A stretch of 64,000 bases of DNA from Bacillota bacterium (GCA_023458755.1 JAEWYE010000027.1:1-64000), one strand, 5' to 3'. Positions 45,621 to 54,801 are shown, counted from the stretch's first letter. A program made the numbers and translations. Notes: a model not told the origin generated them from the sequence alone.

Positions 45621-47057
45621 CTAAACCTCGCGCCTTACAAAGCCGTCCCACGCAGTCAGCAGGAAGACGAACAAGTGTATGGCAACGATAATCAATGCGA
45701 ATGAAACGGACTGGTGCGCGAATTGAGAGGTTCCGTCCACAATCGAAGAAAGGTCAGTGTTTGCGAAAATAAAGTAGCGTGCCCAGTCTAAATTCAGTGC
45801 ACTCTTCAAAAAGAGTATCAGGGTTTTTCCGCCCAGCATGGCGAATACGCTTACGCCGATTGCCAGCGCGGAACTGCGCAGCAGTGCGGAAATCGCAAAG
45901 GCAAGTGTCGCCATGACCAGTATATCCACACTTGCAAGCAGATAGTTCCATGCGATATACGCAAAACCGGAGATACTGTGCACGGAGCCGCCGGAGAGAT
46001 AGACATAAGGTGTGCCTAAATCGCCTGTACCGCAGAAAATGATTCCGAACAGAATGTTCAGACCGAAAAAGAGGATGAGCATCAGATAAGCAAGCGACAG
46101 TACCATCGCATATTTAGAAAGCAGGATTTTTCCGCGTTTTACCGGATTGATCAGCAGAAATTTAATTGTTCCGGAAGAAAATTCGTTGGCCACACAGCTT
46201 CCCGCAATTACGATAATCAAAAGGCTGATAATAGTAATCAGCTTTCCCGAAGTGGAAAACACGTCCCAGAATCCCATTTTGCTTTGTCCGTTCATCATAC
46301 CGGCGGACGCGATATCGACCGGAATGTTATGTTCCAGACGGTACATGTCCGTTTGAATCTGGTCGTTCGTCTTGGTCAAGTTTGCCGTATCTACCGAAGT
46401 GCCGCTTTCCTGCTGCGCTTTCGCAGATGCGGCCTGCGTTTTTAGTCTGGCAACTTCAGAAACCAAGTTTGATTTCCAATCCGAATAGTCCGGCTTAATT
46501 TTATGCTCCAGACTGTACTGATACTGCCATTTTTGAGTATCTTTATCATTACTGGTCATTTTTTGATCGGATGAAGCGTTGCCTGCGTCAATTTGGCTGA
46601 TTTTTAATCGGTAATATTCTTCCCAGTTGTTTGCAAGAATCGCATTTTTATAATCCTGTGCCGCCTTGTTCAGGTTTTCCAACGATTTTGCGTCTAAACC
46701 GGATGATGATGCCGAGGCAATCTGTGTTTTTATGTCTGCCATCTCGCCGGCAGCCCCAAATCTCCAGTCCGACTGCGGAATCTTATTATCGCGCAGAAAT
46801 TCAAGATTTTCAATTTGCTGCTGGTAGCCTTCCGGCTTCGTATCTTTTTGGTAAGAAATATCGCTGTCATACATGCCTTCTTTGTAGGTGGTTTGGGAAT
46901 ATTGCTGGTTATACTGTCTCATTTGATTCTGTGCAAAAAGAAAAACCAAATTGAGTCCCAACGCAGACAGCACAATAAGCCCAAGCATAATCCATGTGCT
47001 GATGCGGTGCAGAATTTTAATATATTCGTTCTTTACCAGTTTTAAAAATCTACCCAA
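45621..47057 (-). CDS. ABC-2 type transporter permease
   Basis: A 478-residue membrane protein. One helix near 19-42 (WIMLGLIVLSALGLNLVFLFAQ) is followed by an extracytoplasmic region of about 220 residues, rich in Gln, Ser and Lys and partly coiled-coil. Then at least five helices follow (about 265-475). The large loop between helices 1 and 2 is typical of ABC2-membrane_2 permeases such as NatB-like Na+ or lipid/bacitracin exporters. The substrate cannot be named. It overlaps the ATPase gene by 8 bases and forms the transporter with it. Confidence 0.88.
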   Translation of the reverse strand: MGRFLKLVKNEYIKILHRISTWIMLGLIVLSALGLNLVFLFAQNQMRQYNQQYSQTTYKEGMYDSDISYQKDTKPEGYQQQIENLEFLRDNKIPQSDWRFGAAGEMADIKTQIASASSSGLDAKSLENLNKAAQDYKNAILANNWEEYYRLKISQIDAGNASSDQKMTSNDKDTQKWQYQYSLEHKIKPDYSDWKSNLVSEVARLKTQAASAKAQQESGTSVDTANLTKTNDQIQTDMYRLEHNIPVDIASAGMMNGQSKMGFWDVFSTSGKLITIISLLIIVIAGSCVANEFSSGTIKFLLINPVKRGKILLSKYAMVLSLAYLMLILFFGLNILFGIIFCGTGDLGTPYVYLSGGSVHSISGFAYIAWNYLLASVDILVMATLAFAISALLRSSALAIGVSVFAMLGGKTLILFLKSALNLDWARYFIFANTDLSSIVDGTSQFAHQSVSFALIIVAIHLFVFLLTAWDGFVRREV

Positions 47058-47991
47058 TTTGTTTGCCTCCCGTCTCGGTCAGTGCGATAAACACATCCTC
47101 CAGCTTTTTGTTTTCGACCGGAGCCGCACCGTATAATTTTATTCCGGCGGTAATCAGTCTTGCATTAATCACACTAACCGGTTCCTCTGTATCGTCGCTT
47201 GGCAGATTAACCTGAATGCGCCGTTCATCAAGCTGCACAATTTCCTGAAAATCCGCAAGCAGCTCCATGGCGTGCGGAACATCATTCACGGTAAAAACAA
47301 ATCCTGTTTTTCCGCCGGAAGAAGTGGAAATCAATTCTTCCACCGTCTGCACATCAACGAGTTTTCCTTCCACAATAATGCCCACGCGGTCGCACATCAA
47401 TTCCATTTCCGACATTAAGTGCGAAGAAACCAGCACGCTGATGCCTTCTTCATGTGCCAGATTTTTTAGAATATCGCGCAGGTCCTTGATTCCAGCGGGG
47501 TCCAGACCGTTTGTCGGCTCGTCCAGAATGAGAACCTTCGGGTGGTGCAGAATGGATTGTGCTACGCCCAGGCGCTGCCGCATACCGAGCGAATAATGGC
47601 TCACTTTATCATGAATCCGGTTTGTTAGCCCAACCAGTTCTGTTACCTCATCTAAGCGTTTCTGCGGGATATTGCCGCGCATGCGGGCGTATTGCTGCAA
47701 GTTCTGCATGCCCGTAAGATGTTTATACAGTTCCGGATTCTCTACAATTCCGCCGACGTTGTGCATCGCTTTTTCAAAGTTTCTATTTAATGCGGTACCG
47801 TCAACGGTAATAACGCCTTCATCTACACGAAGAAGACCCACAATCATTTTAATGGTGGTTGTTTTTCCGGCGCCATTCGGCCCTAAAAAACCGAATACTT
47901 CTCCGGTATAGGTTTCGAACGAAATATCGTGAAGAATTTGCCGTTTGCCAATAGTTTTGTTTACATGTTCCAGTTTTAACGCAGTTGTCAT
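47050..47991 (-). CDS. ABC transporter ATP-binding protein
   Basis: A 313-residue ATPase of the ABC-2 exporter group. Walker A GPNGAGKTT is at 37-45, the signature SLGMRQR at 134-140, and Walker B VLILDEP at 153-159, followed by TNGLDPAGI. A C-terminal extension of about 90 residues (DVQTVEELISTSSGG on) is as in BcrA/NatA-type subunits, which act in peptide antibiotic resistance or Na+ export. It is preceded on the minus strand by the 225-residue anchored protein and followed by the permease. Confidence 0.93.
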   Translation of the reverse strand: MTTALKLEHVNKTIGKRQILHDISFETYTGEVFGFLGPNGAGKTTTIKMIVGLLRVDEGVITVDGTALNRNFEKAMHNVGGIVENPELYKHLTGMQNLQQYARMRGNIPQKRLDEVTELVGLTNRIHDKVSHYSLGMRQRLGVAQSILHHPKVLILDEPTNGLDPAGIKDLRDILKNLAHEEGISVLVSSHLMSEMELMCDRVGIIVEGKLVDVQTVEELISTSSGGKTGFVFTVNDVPHAMELLADFQEIVQLDERRIQVNLPSDDTEEPVSVINARLITAGIKLYGAAPVENKKLEDVFIALTETGGKQIG

Positions 47992-48008
47992 ATATGAGAG
48001 CCTCCTTT

Positions 48009-48686
48009 CTAATCAATGTTAACGGGTTCACCGCTGCCGCCGTAACCGCCGTTCATGGTAACAAGTTTCCATGTGCCGCCTATTTTTTCAAGTTCTGCGT
48101 TTGCTTGCACATTTACTGTGTAACGTTTGCGGGTTTCATCCACTTTTGTGTCTGAAGAGGGTTCTTTTCCGGTAAAATGAGAAGTAATATCAGCGTATTC
48201 CCCGAGAAGATACATCGGTGTGCCTGCATATTCCATCACTACATCGTAGCGCACATCGGCCGAGGCACTGCCGGGGCCTGTCTTTTTAATGGTTGGTGTA
48301 CCGTTTAGCCTCACCGTGAATTTTTGTATATAGCCTTTGCCTTTGCTGTTTTTGGTAACCATTTGATTTACTTGTTCCAGTAGCATAGATTTTGGCATAC
48401 CGTTTCTAACATTGGATTCTGTCCAGTATTGGTCAATGATCTTCTTGATTTCCTGCTGTTTTGCAGTTTGCTGCTCTTTTGTCATGGTCGCACCGATTTT
48501 TTGCAAATTCGGCTCAAAGGTGTTGATTTTGCTCATTGCGTCCAGGTAAGAGGTGACCGTGTGTTCAATAGCGGGTGTTTCTTTTTGGAAGGTTGCTTCA
48601 TCTTGCCAGATAAAGACCGCAAGCCCAATCAGTAACACAACACCGAGCGCGATTCCTCGGTTGACGCGCCTGAAAAAGTGTTTCAT
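48009..48686 (-). CDS. Membrane-anchored hypothetical protein in the ABC operon
   Basis: A 225-residue protein with a short basic N-terminus and one membrane helix (about 11-29, IALGVVLLIGLAVFIWQD); the rest would lie outside the cytoplasm. The soluble part starts with a helical region (AIEHTVTSYLDAMSKI) and ends in beta strands around RKRYTVNVQANAELEKIGGTWKL. This alpha-then-beta order recalls NTF2-like domains, but the match is weak. No catalytic motif is seen. It is the first gene of the operon, 17 bases before the ATPase gene, so it may be an accessory or sensor of the exporter. Site AAGGAGGAA precedes the ATG. Confidence 0.75.
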   Translation of the reverse strand: MKHFFRRVNRGIALGVVLLIGLAVFIWQDEATFQKETPAIEHTVTSYLDAMSKINTFEPNLQKIGATMTKEQQTAKQQEIKKIIDQYWTESNVRNGMPKSMLLEQVNQMVTKNSKGKGYIQKFTVRLNGTPTIKKTGPGSASADVRYDVVMEYAGTPMYLLGEYADITSHFTGKEPSSDTKVDETRKRYTVNVQANAELEKIGGTWKLVTMNGGYGGSGEPVNID

Positions 48687-48733
48687 GTTTACAATTCCTC
48701 CTTATGCGATTATCCAATCAGAAAGTATATATT

Positions 48734-48768
48734 AAAAAAATCAAAACCTTTCATCTATGGGTTTTGAT
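48734..48768 (-). terminator. Intrinsic terminator in the leader of the ABC operon
   Basis: On the minus strand ATCAAAACC pairs with GGTTTTGAT (9 bp, loop 11), followed by TTTTTT. It lies between the promoter at about 48.9 kb and the first gene (start 48686), so it is placed as an attenuator, or as the end of a short leader RNA of about 160 bases. Confidence 0.75.
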
Positions 48769-48803
48769 GCGATTTTTTGCGCGGGAAGTTGTCCGTTTTC
48801 CAT
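48741..48803 (-). CDS. Possible leader peptide of 20 residues
   Basis: ATG at 48803 opens a frame of 20 codons (MENGQLPAQKIASKPIDERF) whose stop TGA lies inside the right arm of the leader terminator. The ribosome binding site is weak (TTGAGAA). Translation up to this stop would disturb the terminator stem. It may also be the tail of a lost regulator gene, or chance. Confidence 0.25.
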   Translation of the reverse strand: MENGQLPAQKIASKPIDERF

Positions 48804-48872
48804 ATCAATTCTCAAGATTTAGAATAAAATGAAGTGCTTCTTAGGCTCCATCATTAGAATTAACTCTTATGC

Positions 48873-48891
48873 GTACTACTGTAAGTAGTAC
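48873..48891 (-). promoter_or_regulatory. Perfect 19-bp palindrome, candidate operator of the ABC operon
   Basis: GTACTACT-GTA-AGTAGTAC, 8-bp arms with no mismatch, placed 7 bases after the -10 box, over the predicted start point. A dimeric repressor, for example of the GntR or BlaI kind, would block transcription here. No such regulator gene is in the operon. Confidence 0.7.
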
Positions 48892-48898
48892 ACTTATA

Positions 48899-48927
48899 AC
48901 AATAGCATATAAATATTTTACTGTCAA
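48899..48927 (-). promoter_or_regulatory. Strong sigma-A promoter of the ABC operon
   Basis: On the minus strand TTGACA (48927-48922), 17 bases, TATTGT (48904-48899). The start codon of the first gene is about 205 bases away, which leaves a long leader. Confidence 0.82.
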
Positions 48928-49360
48928 GAAAAAAGAAAGCGACAAATGAATTTATTTTTATGCAGGGTAATTTTCATAATAGTATCAAGAAATATAATGT
49001 CTACGGTATAAAACAGTAATTGAAAAATCATCAAATTTTTAGAATGTTTTGCTCTACTCAATTATTGCGCACTCCCGTGCGCAGGGGTAGGGGGTGGGGC
49101 GGCAAGCCGCCCCTTTCGCTCCGCTGGGGTGCAGGTTTTAAGCACATTTCTAAAAAAGGCTTGCACCCGAGTGGATTATTAGACCGTTGAATTCTTGGAT
49201 ATCTTCGCATATCTCCTAAATTCTCTTGTATGCTAGTTGTTCAGTAAGCATTATTTTATAGCCAGTTAACTTTTAAAATATCCAAGAAACAAGCACAAAA
49301 TCTTTGGCTATAACCTTTGATTGGATAAAGTCCGATTGGAGTCCATATTCATAACCAGGT
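48928..49360. other. Gene-free stretch between the ABC promoter and the V-ATPase operon end
   Basis: AT-rich sequence with no convincing gene. It holds repeat copy D and a further inverted repeat, GGGTGCA (49127-49133) / TGCACCC (49162-49168), that borders the repeat. Nothing else was recognised. Confidence 0.5.
49057..49124 (-). repeat. Dispersed two-hairpin repeat, copy D
   Basis: On the minus strand: GCGGAGCGAAAG, hairpin 1 GGGGCGGC-TT-GCCGCCCC, CACCCCCTACCCCT spacer, hairpin 2 GCGCAC-GGGA-GTGCGC, end CAATAATTGAG. The last base pairs of hairpin 2 differ from copies A and B on both arms, keeping it paired. Confidence 0.82.
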
Positions 49361-49394
49361 AAAATAAAAGCAGAAAGCGTTTTGCTTTCTGCTT
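49361..49394 (-). terminator. Intrinsic terminator of the V-type ATPase operon
   Basis: On the minus strand AAGCAGAAAGC pairs with GCTTTCTGCTT around a 5-base loop, then TTATTTT. It lies 25 bases after the subunit D stop. Confidence 0.92.
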
Positions 49395-49418
49395 CAATGA
49401 TTTCATAGGCTAACTTTG

Positions 49419-50033
49419 TCAGCTTGCCGTTTTTTGTTTTTTAATGACCTTCAAACGTGAGAATTCTTCTCTGTCCTTTTCGTCCAAAGCATCGGTAATG
49501 AATTTGACCGTTTCTTCAAAGCGTGGAATCATAATGTTTTTCAATGCATTGGCACGCTTTTGCGTCTTCTTAATCGAATCCGCCAAACGATAAACACTGT
49601 TTTCTACTTCGGAAAGTTCCGCGGTCAGCCGCTTTACCTCACCGAATTTTAAATAGGCTTCATCCATTTGTGTATTTGTGGAGTTCAGTCCAAAGGGAAT
49701 CGGAATATGCGTGGGTTCCAGCGAAACCATTGGGATTTCAACACCCATCACGCTGCGGTACGCAACATTCAGGTTGTTGTCAAGCGGAACCGTACGGGAA
49801 AGCTCCGCGCAAATTCCAAGCGTAATGTTTGCCATCTGCAATGCGGCATACGCTTCTTCATACGTTTTGTCAATTTTATCTTGAATTTGATTTGCCCTTT
49901 CAATCAAGGCCATCATTTCCCTTATCAGGATATTACGCTTGCGGTCGAGCAGCTCATAACCCGTGCGGGCAAGCTCAAGAGACTTTTTTGTGGCAAGCAG
50001 GTTGCCCTTTGTTGGAACGACTTGGTTACTCAT
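49419..50033 (-). CDS. atpD: V-type ATP synthase subunit D
   Basis: Subunit D forms the central rotor shaft of the V/A-type ATPase with subunit F. The 204-residue protein is almost wholly helical, with long antiparallel coiled coils at both ends. It starts VPTKGNLLATKKSLELARTGYELLDRKRNILIREM (in two parts around the Gly turn) and closes with ALKNIMIPRFEETVKFITDALDEKDREEF. Length is normal. It is the last gene of a nine-gene operon and is followed by a terminator. Confidence 0.96.
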   Translation of the reverse strand: MSNQVVPTKGNLLATKKSLELARTGYELLDRKRNILIREMMALIERANQIQDKIDKTYEEAYAALQMANITLGICAELSRTVPLDNNLNVAYRSVMGVEIPMVSLEPTHIPIPFGLNSTNTQMDEAYLKFGEVKRLTAELSEVENSVYRLADSIKKTQKRANALKNIMIPRFEETVKFITDALDEKDREEFSRLKVIKKQKTAS

Positions 50034-50069
50034 CGCAACTCACCTCATCTTTTAACAGCAATGCTGCCA

Positions 50070-51482
50070 TTACTTCTGCTCTTCCTGATCGGAATCTTTT
50101 TCGGCGCTCACATAGTATTTGTCCAAAATCTTGTCGTCTACACGGTCAAGTTCCGCGCGCGGCAGGAACGACAGCAATTTCCATCCCAAATCAAGGCTCT
50201 GTTCAATGGAACGGTTTTCGTTCGGTCCCTGGTTGACAAAGAGTTTTTCAAACTGCTTGCCGAACTCCATGTATTTTTTATCGGAAGGAGAGAGTTCTTC
50301 TTCGCCGATAACGGAAGCCAAGGAACGCGCGTCCATAACCTTTGCGTAAGAGGCAAACAGCTGGTTGGAAAGCGCGGAGTGATCTTCGCGTGTAAATCCG
50401 GCGCCGATGCCATCCTTCATCAAACGGGAAAGGCTTGGCAGAACCGAAACAGGCGGATAAAGTCCTCTGCCGTCCAAAGAACGGTCAAGCACGATCTGTC
50501 CCTCGGTAATGTAACCGGTAAGGTCCGGTACCGGGTGGGTAACGTCGTCGTTCGGCATTGTCAAAATCGGAATCTGTGTGACGGAACCGGATTTTCCTTC
50601 CACCATGCCGGCACGCTCGTAAATAGAAGCAAGGTCGGAATACAGGTAGCCCGGGTAACCTTTTCTGCCCGGAATTTCACCCTTGGAGGAGCTGAATTCA
50701 CGCAGCGCTTCCGCATAAGAGGTCATATCGGTCATAATGACCAGAACATGCATGTCAAGCTCAAAAGCAAGGTACTCCGCAACGGTCAGGGCACAGCGCG
50801 GTGTCAGTGTTCTTTCAATAATCGGGTCATTTGCAAGGTTCAGGAACATAACAACTCTTTGCAGAACGCCGGATTCATCAAAGGAACGGCGGAAGTATTC
50901 CGCAACATCGTTCTTTACGCCCATAGCCGCAAAAACGATTGCGAATTTACCGCTTTCTCCGTTTGCTTCCGTGATTTTTGCCTGACGGGCAATCTGAACA
51001 GCCAGTTCATTGTGGCTCATACCGGATCCGGAGAAAATCGGGAGCTTTTGACCGCGAATCAGTGTCATCAGCACGTCAATTGTGGAAACACCGGTATTGA
51101 TGTAGTTTTTCGGATAAACTCTGGAAACCGGGTTGATCGGTGTGCCGTTAACATTCATTCTCTTTTGCGGGAAGATGTTACCAAGCCCGTCAATCGGTCG
51201 TCCTGCGCCGTCAAACACACGACCGAGAATTTCCGGCGAAAGGGGCATTTCCATAGGACGGCCGCGCAGTCTTGTACGGGTATTTTCCAAAGAAATCGAG
51301 CGTGTACCTTCAAAAACCTGAACGACAACGCGCTTTCCTTCCATCTGCACAATTCTGCCTTGGCGCATTGTCCCATCATCCAGACGAATATCAACAATTT
51401 CTTCAAAAGAAGCGTTGTCAACGTCGTCCAATACAATTAGAGAACCATTTATTTCTTTTACGCCAATGTAATCAAGAATCAT
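50070..51482 (-). CDS. atpB: V-type ATP synthase subunit B
   Basis: Subunit B is the non-catalytic regulatory subunit of the hexameric head, paired with subunit A. The 470-residue protein has a beta-barrel start, a P-loop-like region lacking a true Walker A ([19 protein letters not shown], about 170-188), [30 protein letters not shown] (two joined segments), and [20 protein letters not shown]. It follows subunit A after 94 bases that can fold into alternative hairpins. Confidence 0.97.
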   Translation of the reverse strand: MILDYIGVKEINGSLIVLDDVDNASFEEIVDIRLDDGTMRQGRIVQMEGKRVVVQVFEGTRSISLENTRTRLRGRPMEMPLSPEILGRVFDGAGRPIDGLGNIFPQKRMNVNGTPINPVSRVYPKNYINTGVSTIDVLMTLIRGQKLPIFSGSGMSHNELAVQIARQAKITEANGESGKFAIVFAAMGVKNDVAEYFRRSFDESGVLQRVVMFLNLANDPIIERTLTPRCALTVAEYLAFELDMHVLVIMTDMTSYAEALREFSSSKGEIPGRKGYPGYLYSDLASIYERAGMVEGKSGSVTQIPILTMPNDDVTHPVPDLTGYITEGQIVLDRSLDGRGLYPPVSVLPSLSRLMKDGIGAGFTREDHSALSNQLFASYAKVMDARSLASVIGEEELSPSDKKYMEFGKQFEKLFVNQGPNENRSIEQSLDLGWKLLSFLPRAELDRVDDKILDKYYVSAEKDSDQEEQK

Positions 51483-51500
51483 ATGAAACCGCCATTTCTC

Positions 51501-51554
51501 CGTGCGATTTTAGACTGGAAACGCTTATCGTTTTCGCACGGGAAACGATAAAGC
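51501..51554 (-). other. Alternative hairpins between atpA and atpB
   Basis: CGTGCGA (51501-51507) pairs with TCGCACG (51534-51540). GCTTATCGTTT (51523-51533) pairs with AAACGATAAAGC (51543-51554). The two helices interlock, so the RNA forms a pseudoknot or switches between them. It could stabilise the mRNA or tune the A:B ratio; untested. Confidence 0.5.
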
Positions 51555-51576
51555 TTAAAAATTAGGGTTGTTACCG

Positions 51577-53337
51577 TTAAGCGGCAACAATAGCTGCCAC
51601 TGTATTGTCGATATCCGTCATATAGTCGTCAAACATTTCAAGCTTGTTGTTCGGAATATCATATTTCATCTTGACCAATTTATCGAACAGGCCGGATTCC
51701 GAAATACCGGAAAGCGGAACCGAGGCCGCCACAAGCTGTTTTGCCTTTTGATAAAGGTGAAGAATCACTTTCATCATCAGCTTTTGCTTTTCAAGCGGAA
51801 CAAAAGTATCGTCCGGGTGGAAAGCGTTCTGCTGCAGGAATCCTACGCGGATAACGCGAGCGATTTCAATAACCAGCTTTTGGTCATCCGGAAGAACGTC
51901 AGAACCAATCAGCTTTACAATTTCCATCAGTTTGTTTTCTTCCTGCAAAATGCTGTTGATTTGATTGCGATAGCGAATAAAATCTTCTCCGACATTTTTT
52001 GCAAACCAGGGGTCCAAATCTCCAAAATATTCACTGTAGCTGGACATCCAGTTAATCGCCGGATAATGTCTGGCATAAGCAAGTGCTTTATCCAAAGCCC
52101 AGAAGCAGCGGGTAAAACGCTTCGTATTCTGTGTGACAGGCTCAGAAAAATCGGAGCCTGCAGGCGAAACAGCACCGATAATGGTAATGGAACCTTCGCT
52201 GCCGTTCAGATTGTCAACAAATCCGGAACGCTCATAGAACTCAGAAAGACGTGACGGCAGGTAAGCAGGGAAGCCTTCTTCCGCAGGCATTTCTTCCAAG
52301 CGGCCCGAAATCTCACGCAAAGCTTCCGCCCAGCGGGAAGTGGAGTCCGCCATGATTGCCACGTGGTAGCCCATATCGCGGTAATATTCACCCAGTGTGA
52401 TACCGGTATAGATCGACGCCTCACGGGCCGCAACCGGCATGTTTGAGGTATTGGCAATCAGTACGGTACGGTCGGTCATCGGCCTGCCACTTTTCGGGTC
52501 AACCAGTTCTTTAAATTCCTGAAGAACCTGGCTCATTTCGTTGCCGCGCTCACCGCAGCCGACATAGATAATAATATCCGCGTCGCACCATTTTGCAAGC
52601 TGATGCTGGGTCATCGTCTTTCCTGTTCCGAAACCGCCCGGAATAGCGGCTGCGCCGCCTTTGGCGATAGGGAAGAGGGTGTCGATGATTCTTTGTCCGG
52701 TAATCAGCGGAGCGGAAGCCGGACGGCGCTTTTGAACCGGACGAGGGGTACGAATCGGCCATCTCTGGCAAAGCGTAAGCTTATGAACCTCGCCGATTTT
52801 ATCCGTTATTTCAATAACAGTATCGTTTACTTTGTATTGTCCGTTTTCGCTGACTTTTGTGACAACGCCGGACACTCTTGGCGGCACCATGCATTTATGT
52901 GTGACAATCGAAGTTTCCGGGCACTGTGCGTAAACATCTCCGCCCTTCAGGGTATCGCCGACCTTCACGGTAACGGTTACATCCCAAAGCTTTTCATTGT
53001 CAAGTGCGGAAACGTTGCTGCCGCGCGCGATGAATGAGCCTGCCTGCTCGGCAATGGCCTTCAGCGGACGTTCAATGCCGTCAAAAATATTGTCGATAAT
53101 GCCGGGACCCAGAGTAACATTCATAGGGCTGCCGGTGCCATAAACTGGCTCGCCGGGCATTAAGCCGGTTGTTTCCTCGTAAACTTCAATGGTGGTAAAA
53201 CTGTCGGTAATACCGATGACTTCTCCGACAAGGCGTTCTTTGCCGACATAAACCATCTCCATCATAGAGAAACTGCGTGCACCCTTAACGGTTACGACTG
53301 GTCCGTTAATGCCGTATATGATATCTTGATTTTCCAT
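51577..53337 (-). CDS. atpA: V-type ATP synthase subunit A (catalytic)
   Basis: Subunit A is the catalytic subunit of the rotary V/A-type ATPase. The 586-residue protein has the N-terminal barrel, the family-specific bulge domain (about 110-200), Walker A GGFGTGKT (234-241), the region [16 protein letters not shown] (about 258-273) with the catalytic Glu of GERGNE, and the [18 protein letters not shown] signature. Length is as expected. It is coupled to subunit E upstream (37 bases apart). Confidence 0.98.
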   Translation of the reverse strand: MENQDIIYGINGPVVTVKGARSFSMMEMVYVGKERLVGEVIGITDSFTTIEVYEETTGLMPGEPVYGTGSPMNVTLGPGIIDNIFDGIERPLKAIAEQAGSFIARGSNVSALDNEKLWDVTVTVKVGDTLKGGDVYAQCPETSIVTHKCMVPPRVSGVVTKVSENGQYKVNDTVIEITDKIGEVHKLTLCQRWPIRTPRPVQKRRPASAPLITGQRIIDTLFPIAKGGAAAIPGGFGTGKTMTQHQLAKWCDADIIIYVGCGERGNEMSQVLQEFKELVDPKSGRPMTDRTVLIANTSNMPVAAREASIYTGITLGEYYRDMGYHVAIMADSTSRWAEALREISGRLEEMPAEEGFPAYLPSRLSEFYERSGFVDNLNGSEGSITIIGAVSPAGSDFSEPVTQNTKRFTRCFWALDKALAYARHYPAINWMSSYSEYFGDLDPWFAKNVGEDFIRYRNQINSILQEENKLMEIVKLIGSDVLPDDQKLVIEIARVIRVGFLQQNAFHPDDTFVPLEKQKLMMKVILHLYQKAKQLVAASVPLSGISESGLFDKLVKMKYDIPNNKLEMFDDYMTDIDNTVAAIVAA

Positions 53338-53374
53338 AGAATCTCATCTCCGATAAACAAATGGGTATTCCGGC

Positions 53375-53971
53375 TCAGACCACAGCCATTCCCGAATTTT
53401 CTTCAAACCATTCACGCTGGTCCTCCAGCATGGTATCCAGGGTTTCATCCGCCATAATCCCCATTTCAAGGTTATAGGCGCGTATTCCGCCGAGAATAAT
53501 CTGATTGTCTGTTTTAAATGTGCAGGCAGTGCCGAACGCTTTTTCGATTTGTGCCTTGTATTTTTCATCGTTGGCCTTTATGCAAAAAACAGTGCCGGGT
53601 TTTGTAAAGGTTGAAGAAAGATTTTTTGCGAATTTTTCCAGCAACGCCGAATATTCGCTCTTTTGTGTATATTCCTGCAAAGAGTTGAAGCAGCGCTCAA
53701 AAACCTCATCTGCGATTTTCTGGCGCTTCGCAAGAAGCTCTTTCCGGGCATCCATACCGCGGTGCGCCATTTCCTGCGTAATACCGCTGCGCATTTCCGC
53801 CATTTCTTTTTGAATCAAATGATATGCTTCCGTTAAAACTTCAATCTCGGTTTCTTCCAGTTCACGCTGTTTGAATTCGTCGACTTCCTGCTGAATCTTC
53901 GCGCGCTGTTCTTCCGCGTAATGGTTGATTGCAAGATTGAATTTACTTATTTTCTCGTCGTTAGAAGCCAT
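53375..53971 (-). CDS. atpE: V-type ATP synthase subunit E
   Basis: Subunit E is the peripheral stalk subunit that links the head to subunit I, with G/H. The 198-residue protein starts with about 100 residues of charged helix (INHYAEEQRAKIQQEVDEFK), followed by a globular alpha/beta C-terminal domain (IILGGIRAYNLEMGIMADETLDTMLEDQRE in two segments). ATG 53971 follows GGGGGTT by 5 bases; a longer frame to 54049 overlaps subunit F and is not family-like. Confidence 0.9.
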   Translation of the reverse strand: MASNDEKISKFNLAINHYAEEQRAKIQQEVDEFKQRELEETEIEVLTEAYHLIQKEMAEMRSGITQEMAHRGMDARKELLAKRQKIADEVFERCFNSLQEYTQKSEYSALLEKFAKNLSSTFTKPGTVFCIKANDEKYKAQIEKAFGTACTFKTDNQIILGGIRAYNLEMGIMADETLDTMLEDQREWFEENSGMAVV

Positions 53972-54017
53972 CTTTAACCCCCGTTCCGCCGCCAAAGCGG
54001 CCAAAGTCAAATAACAA

Positions 54018-54326
54018 CTAAATCTTAACCCCGATTGCCTCGCGTACATAACGGGTTATGGAATCCTTGGTACGGCCGTTGCCGTGCCTGTCTGGAATTT
54101 CAACAATAAGTGGGCGTTTACGGTTCAGCTTCAGGTCGTAAACCAGTTCGGGACAAAGGGAAATTAAACGTTCCGTCATTAAAATGACCGCAACGTCTGT
54201 CATTTCCATTGCCTCGGTTAAAGCCTTGCGCACTTCGGCAGGCTCGTGCACAACCACACCGTCAATGCCTGCCAAGCGCATGCCGACTTGGGTGTCCACA
54301 TTATCGCTTATTAAATAAAAGCGCAT
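54018..54326 (-). CDS. atpF: V-type ATP synthase subunit F
   Basis: Subunit F is a small rotor subunit that binds subunit D. The 102-residue protein starts MRFYLISDNVDTQVGMRLAG and has an alpha/beta CheY-like fold, with VAVILMTERLISL near 49-61 and a terminal helix TKDSITRYVREAIG. ATG 54326 has AGGTGG 5 bases before; the frame from GTG 54335 would add three residues. It precedes subunit E after 46 bases. Confidence 0.9.
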   Translation of the reverse strand: MRFYLISDNVDTQVGMRLAGIDGVVVHEPAEVRKALTEAMEMTDVAVILMTERLISLCPELVYDLKLNRKRPLIVEIPDRHGNGRTKDSITRYVREAIGVKI

Positions 54327-54354
54327 CTGCGCCACCTGCTTTCCAATTGAACTA

Positions 54355-54801
54355 TTATTGAATCTTTGCCAGAATCAAAATTGAAGTAAGCAAACCGTAC
54401 AGTGCAATACCTTCTGCAAGAGCAACGAAGATGATTGCTTTACCGAATGCTTTCGGATCTTCGCTTGTTGCACCGATAGCCGCAGGAGCAGCAGCAGCAA
54501 CAGCAATACCGCCGGCGATGCCGCTGATACCAACAGCAAGAGCAGCAGCAATTAAGCCAAGACCTTTGCCGCTGTCAGAAGCAGCAGCTTGTGAAGTAGT
54601 GGTCGAGTTTGCTGCAGTGTCAGTTGTAGCAGCGGATGCTACCATTGGAACTGCGAGTGTTACAACACATACGATTGCAAAAGCGATAATCTGGGTTGCA
54701 ACGGTGCGGTGAGCGGATTTTCCTTTTTTAAATGCGCGGATTGCCATAAAGACGGAAGCTACAAGAAATAAGACCGGTACGCAAATTAATAAGATGTTCA
54801 T
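54355..54801 (-). CDS. atpK: V-type ATP synthase subunit K (proteolipid c ring)
   Basis: Subunit K forms the membrane rotor ring. The 148-residue protein has four hydrophobic segments: about 3-22, 35-57, 82-110 and 120-146. The last pair is the proton- or sodium-carrying hairpin, with Glu130 (VALAEGIALYG). The first pair lacks any membrane acid and is separated by a Ser/Thr/Ala linker (58-78). So the first hairpin is a non-binding extension. No Gln is present in the helix facing Glu130, which is needed for a Na+ site in Enterococcus NtpK, so proton coupling is suggested. A TGGAGGTAA site precedes the ATG. Confidence 0.93.
   Translation of the reverse strand: MNILLICVPVLFLVASVFMAIRAFKKGKSAHRTVATQIIAFAIVCVVTLAVPMVASAATTDTAANSTTTSQAAASDSGKGLGLIAAALAVGISGIAGGIAVAAAAPAAIGATSEDPKAFGKAIIFVALAEGIALYGLLTSILILAKIQ

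Noticed and set aside
49668..51440. Long open frame opposite atpB and atpD (590 codons)
   Set aside because: Antisense shadow of two clear V-ATPase genes; no family features.
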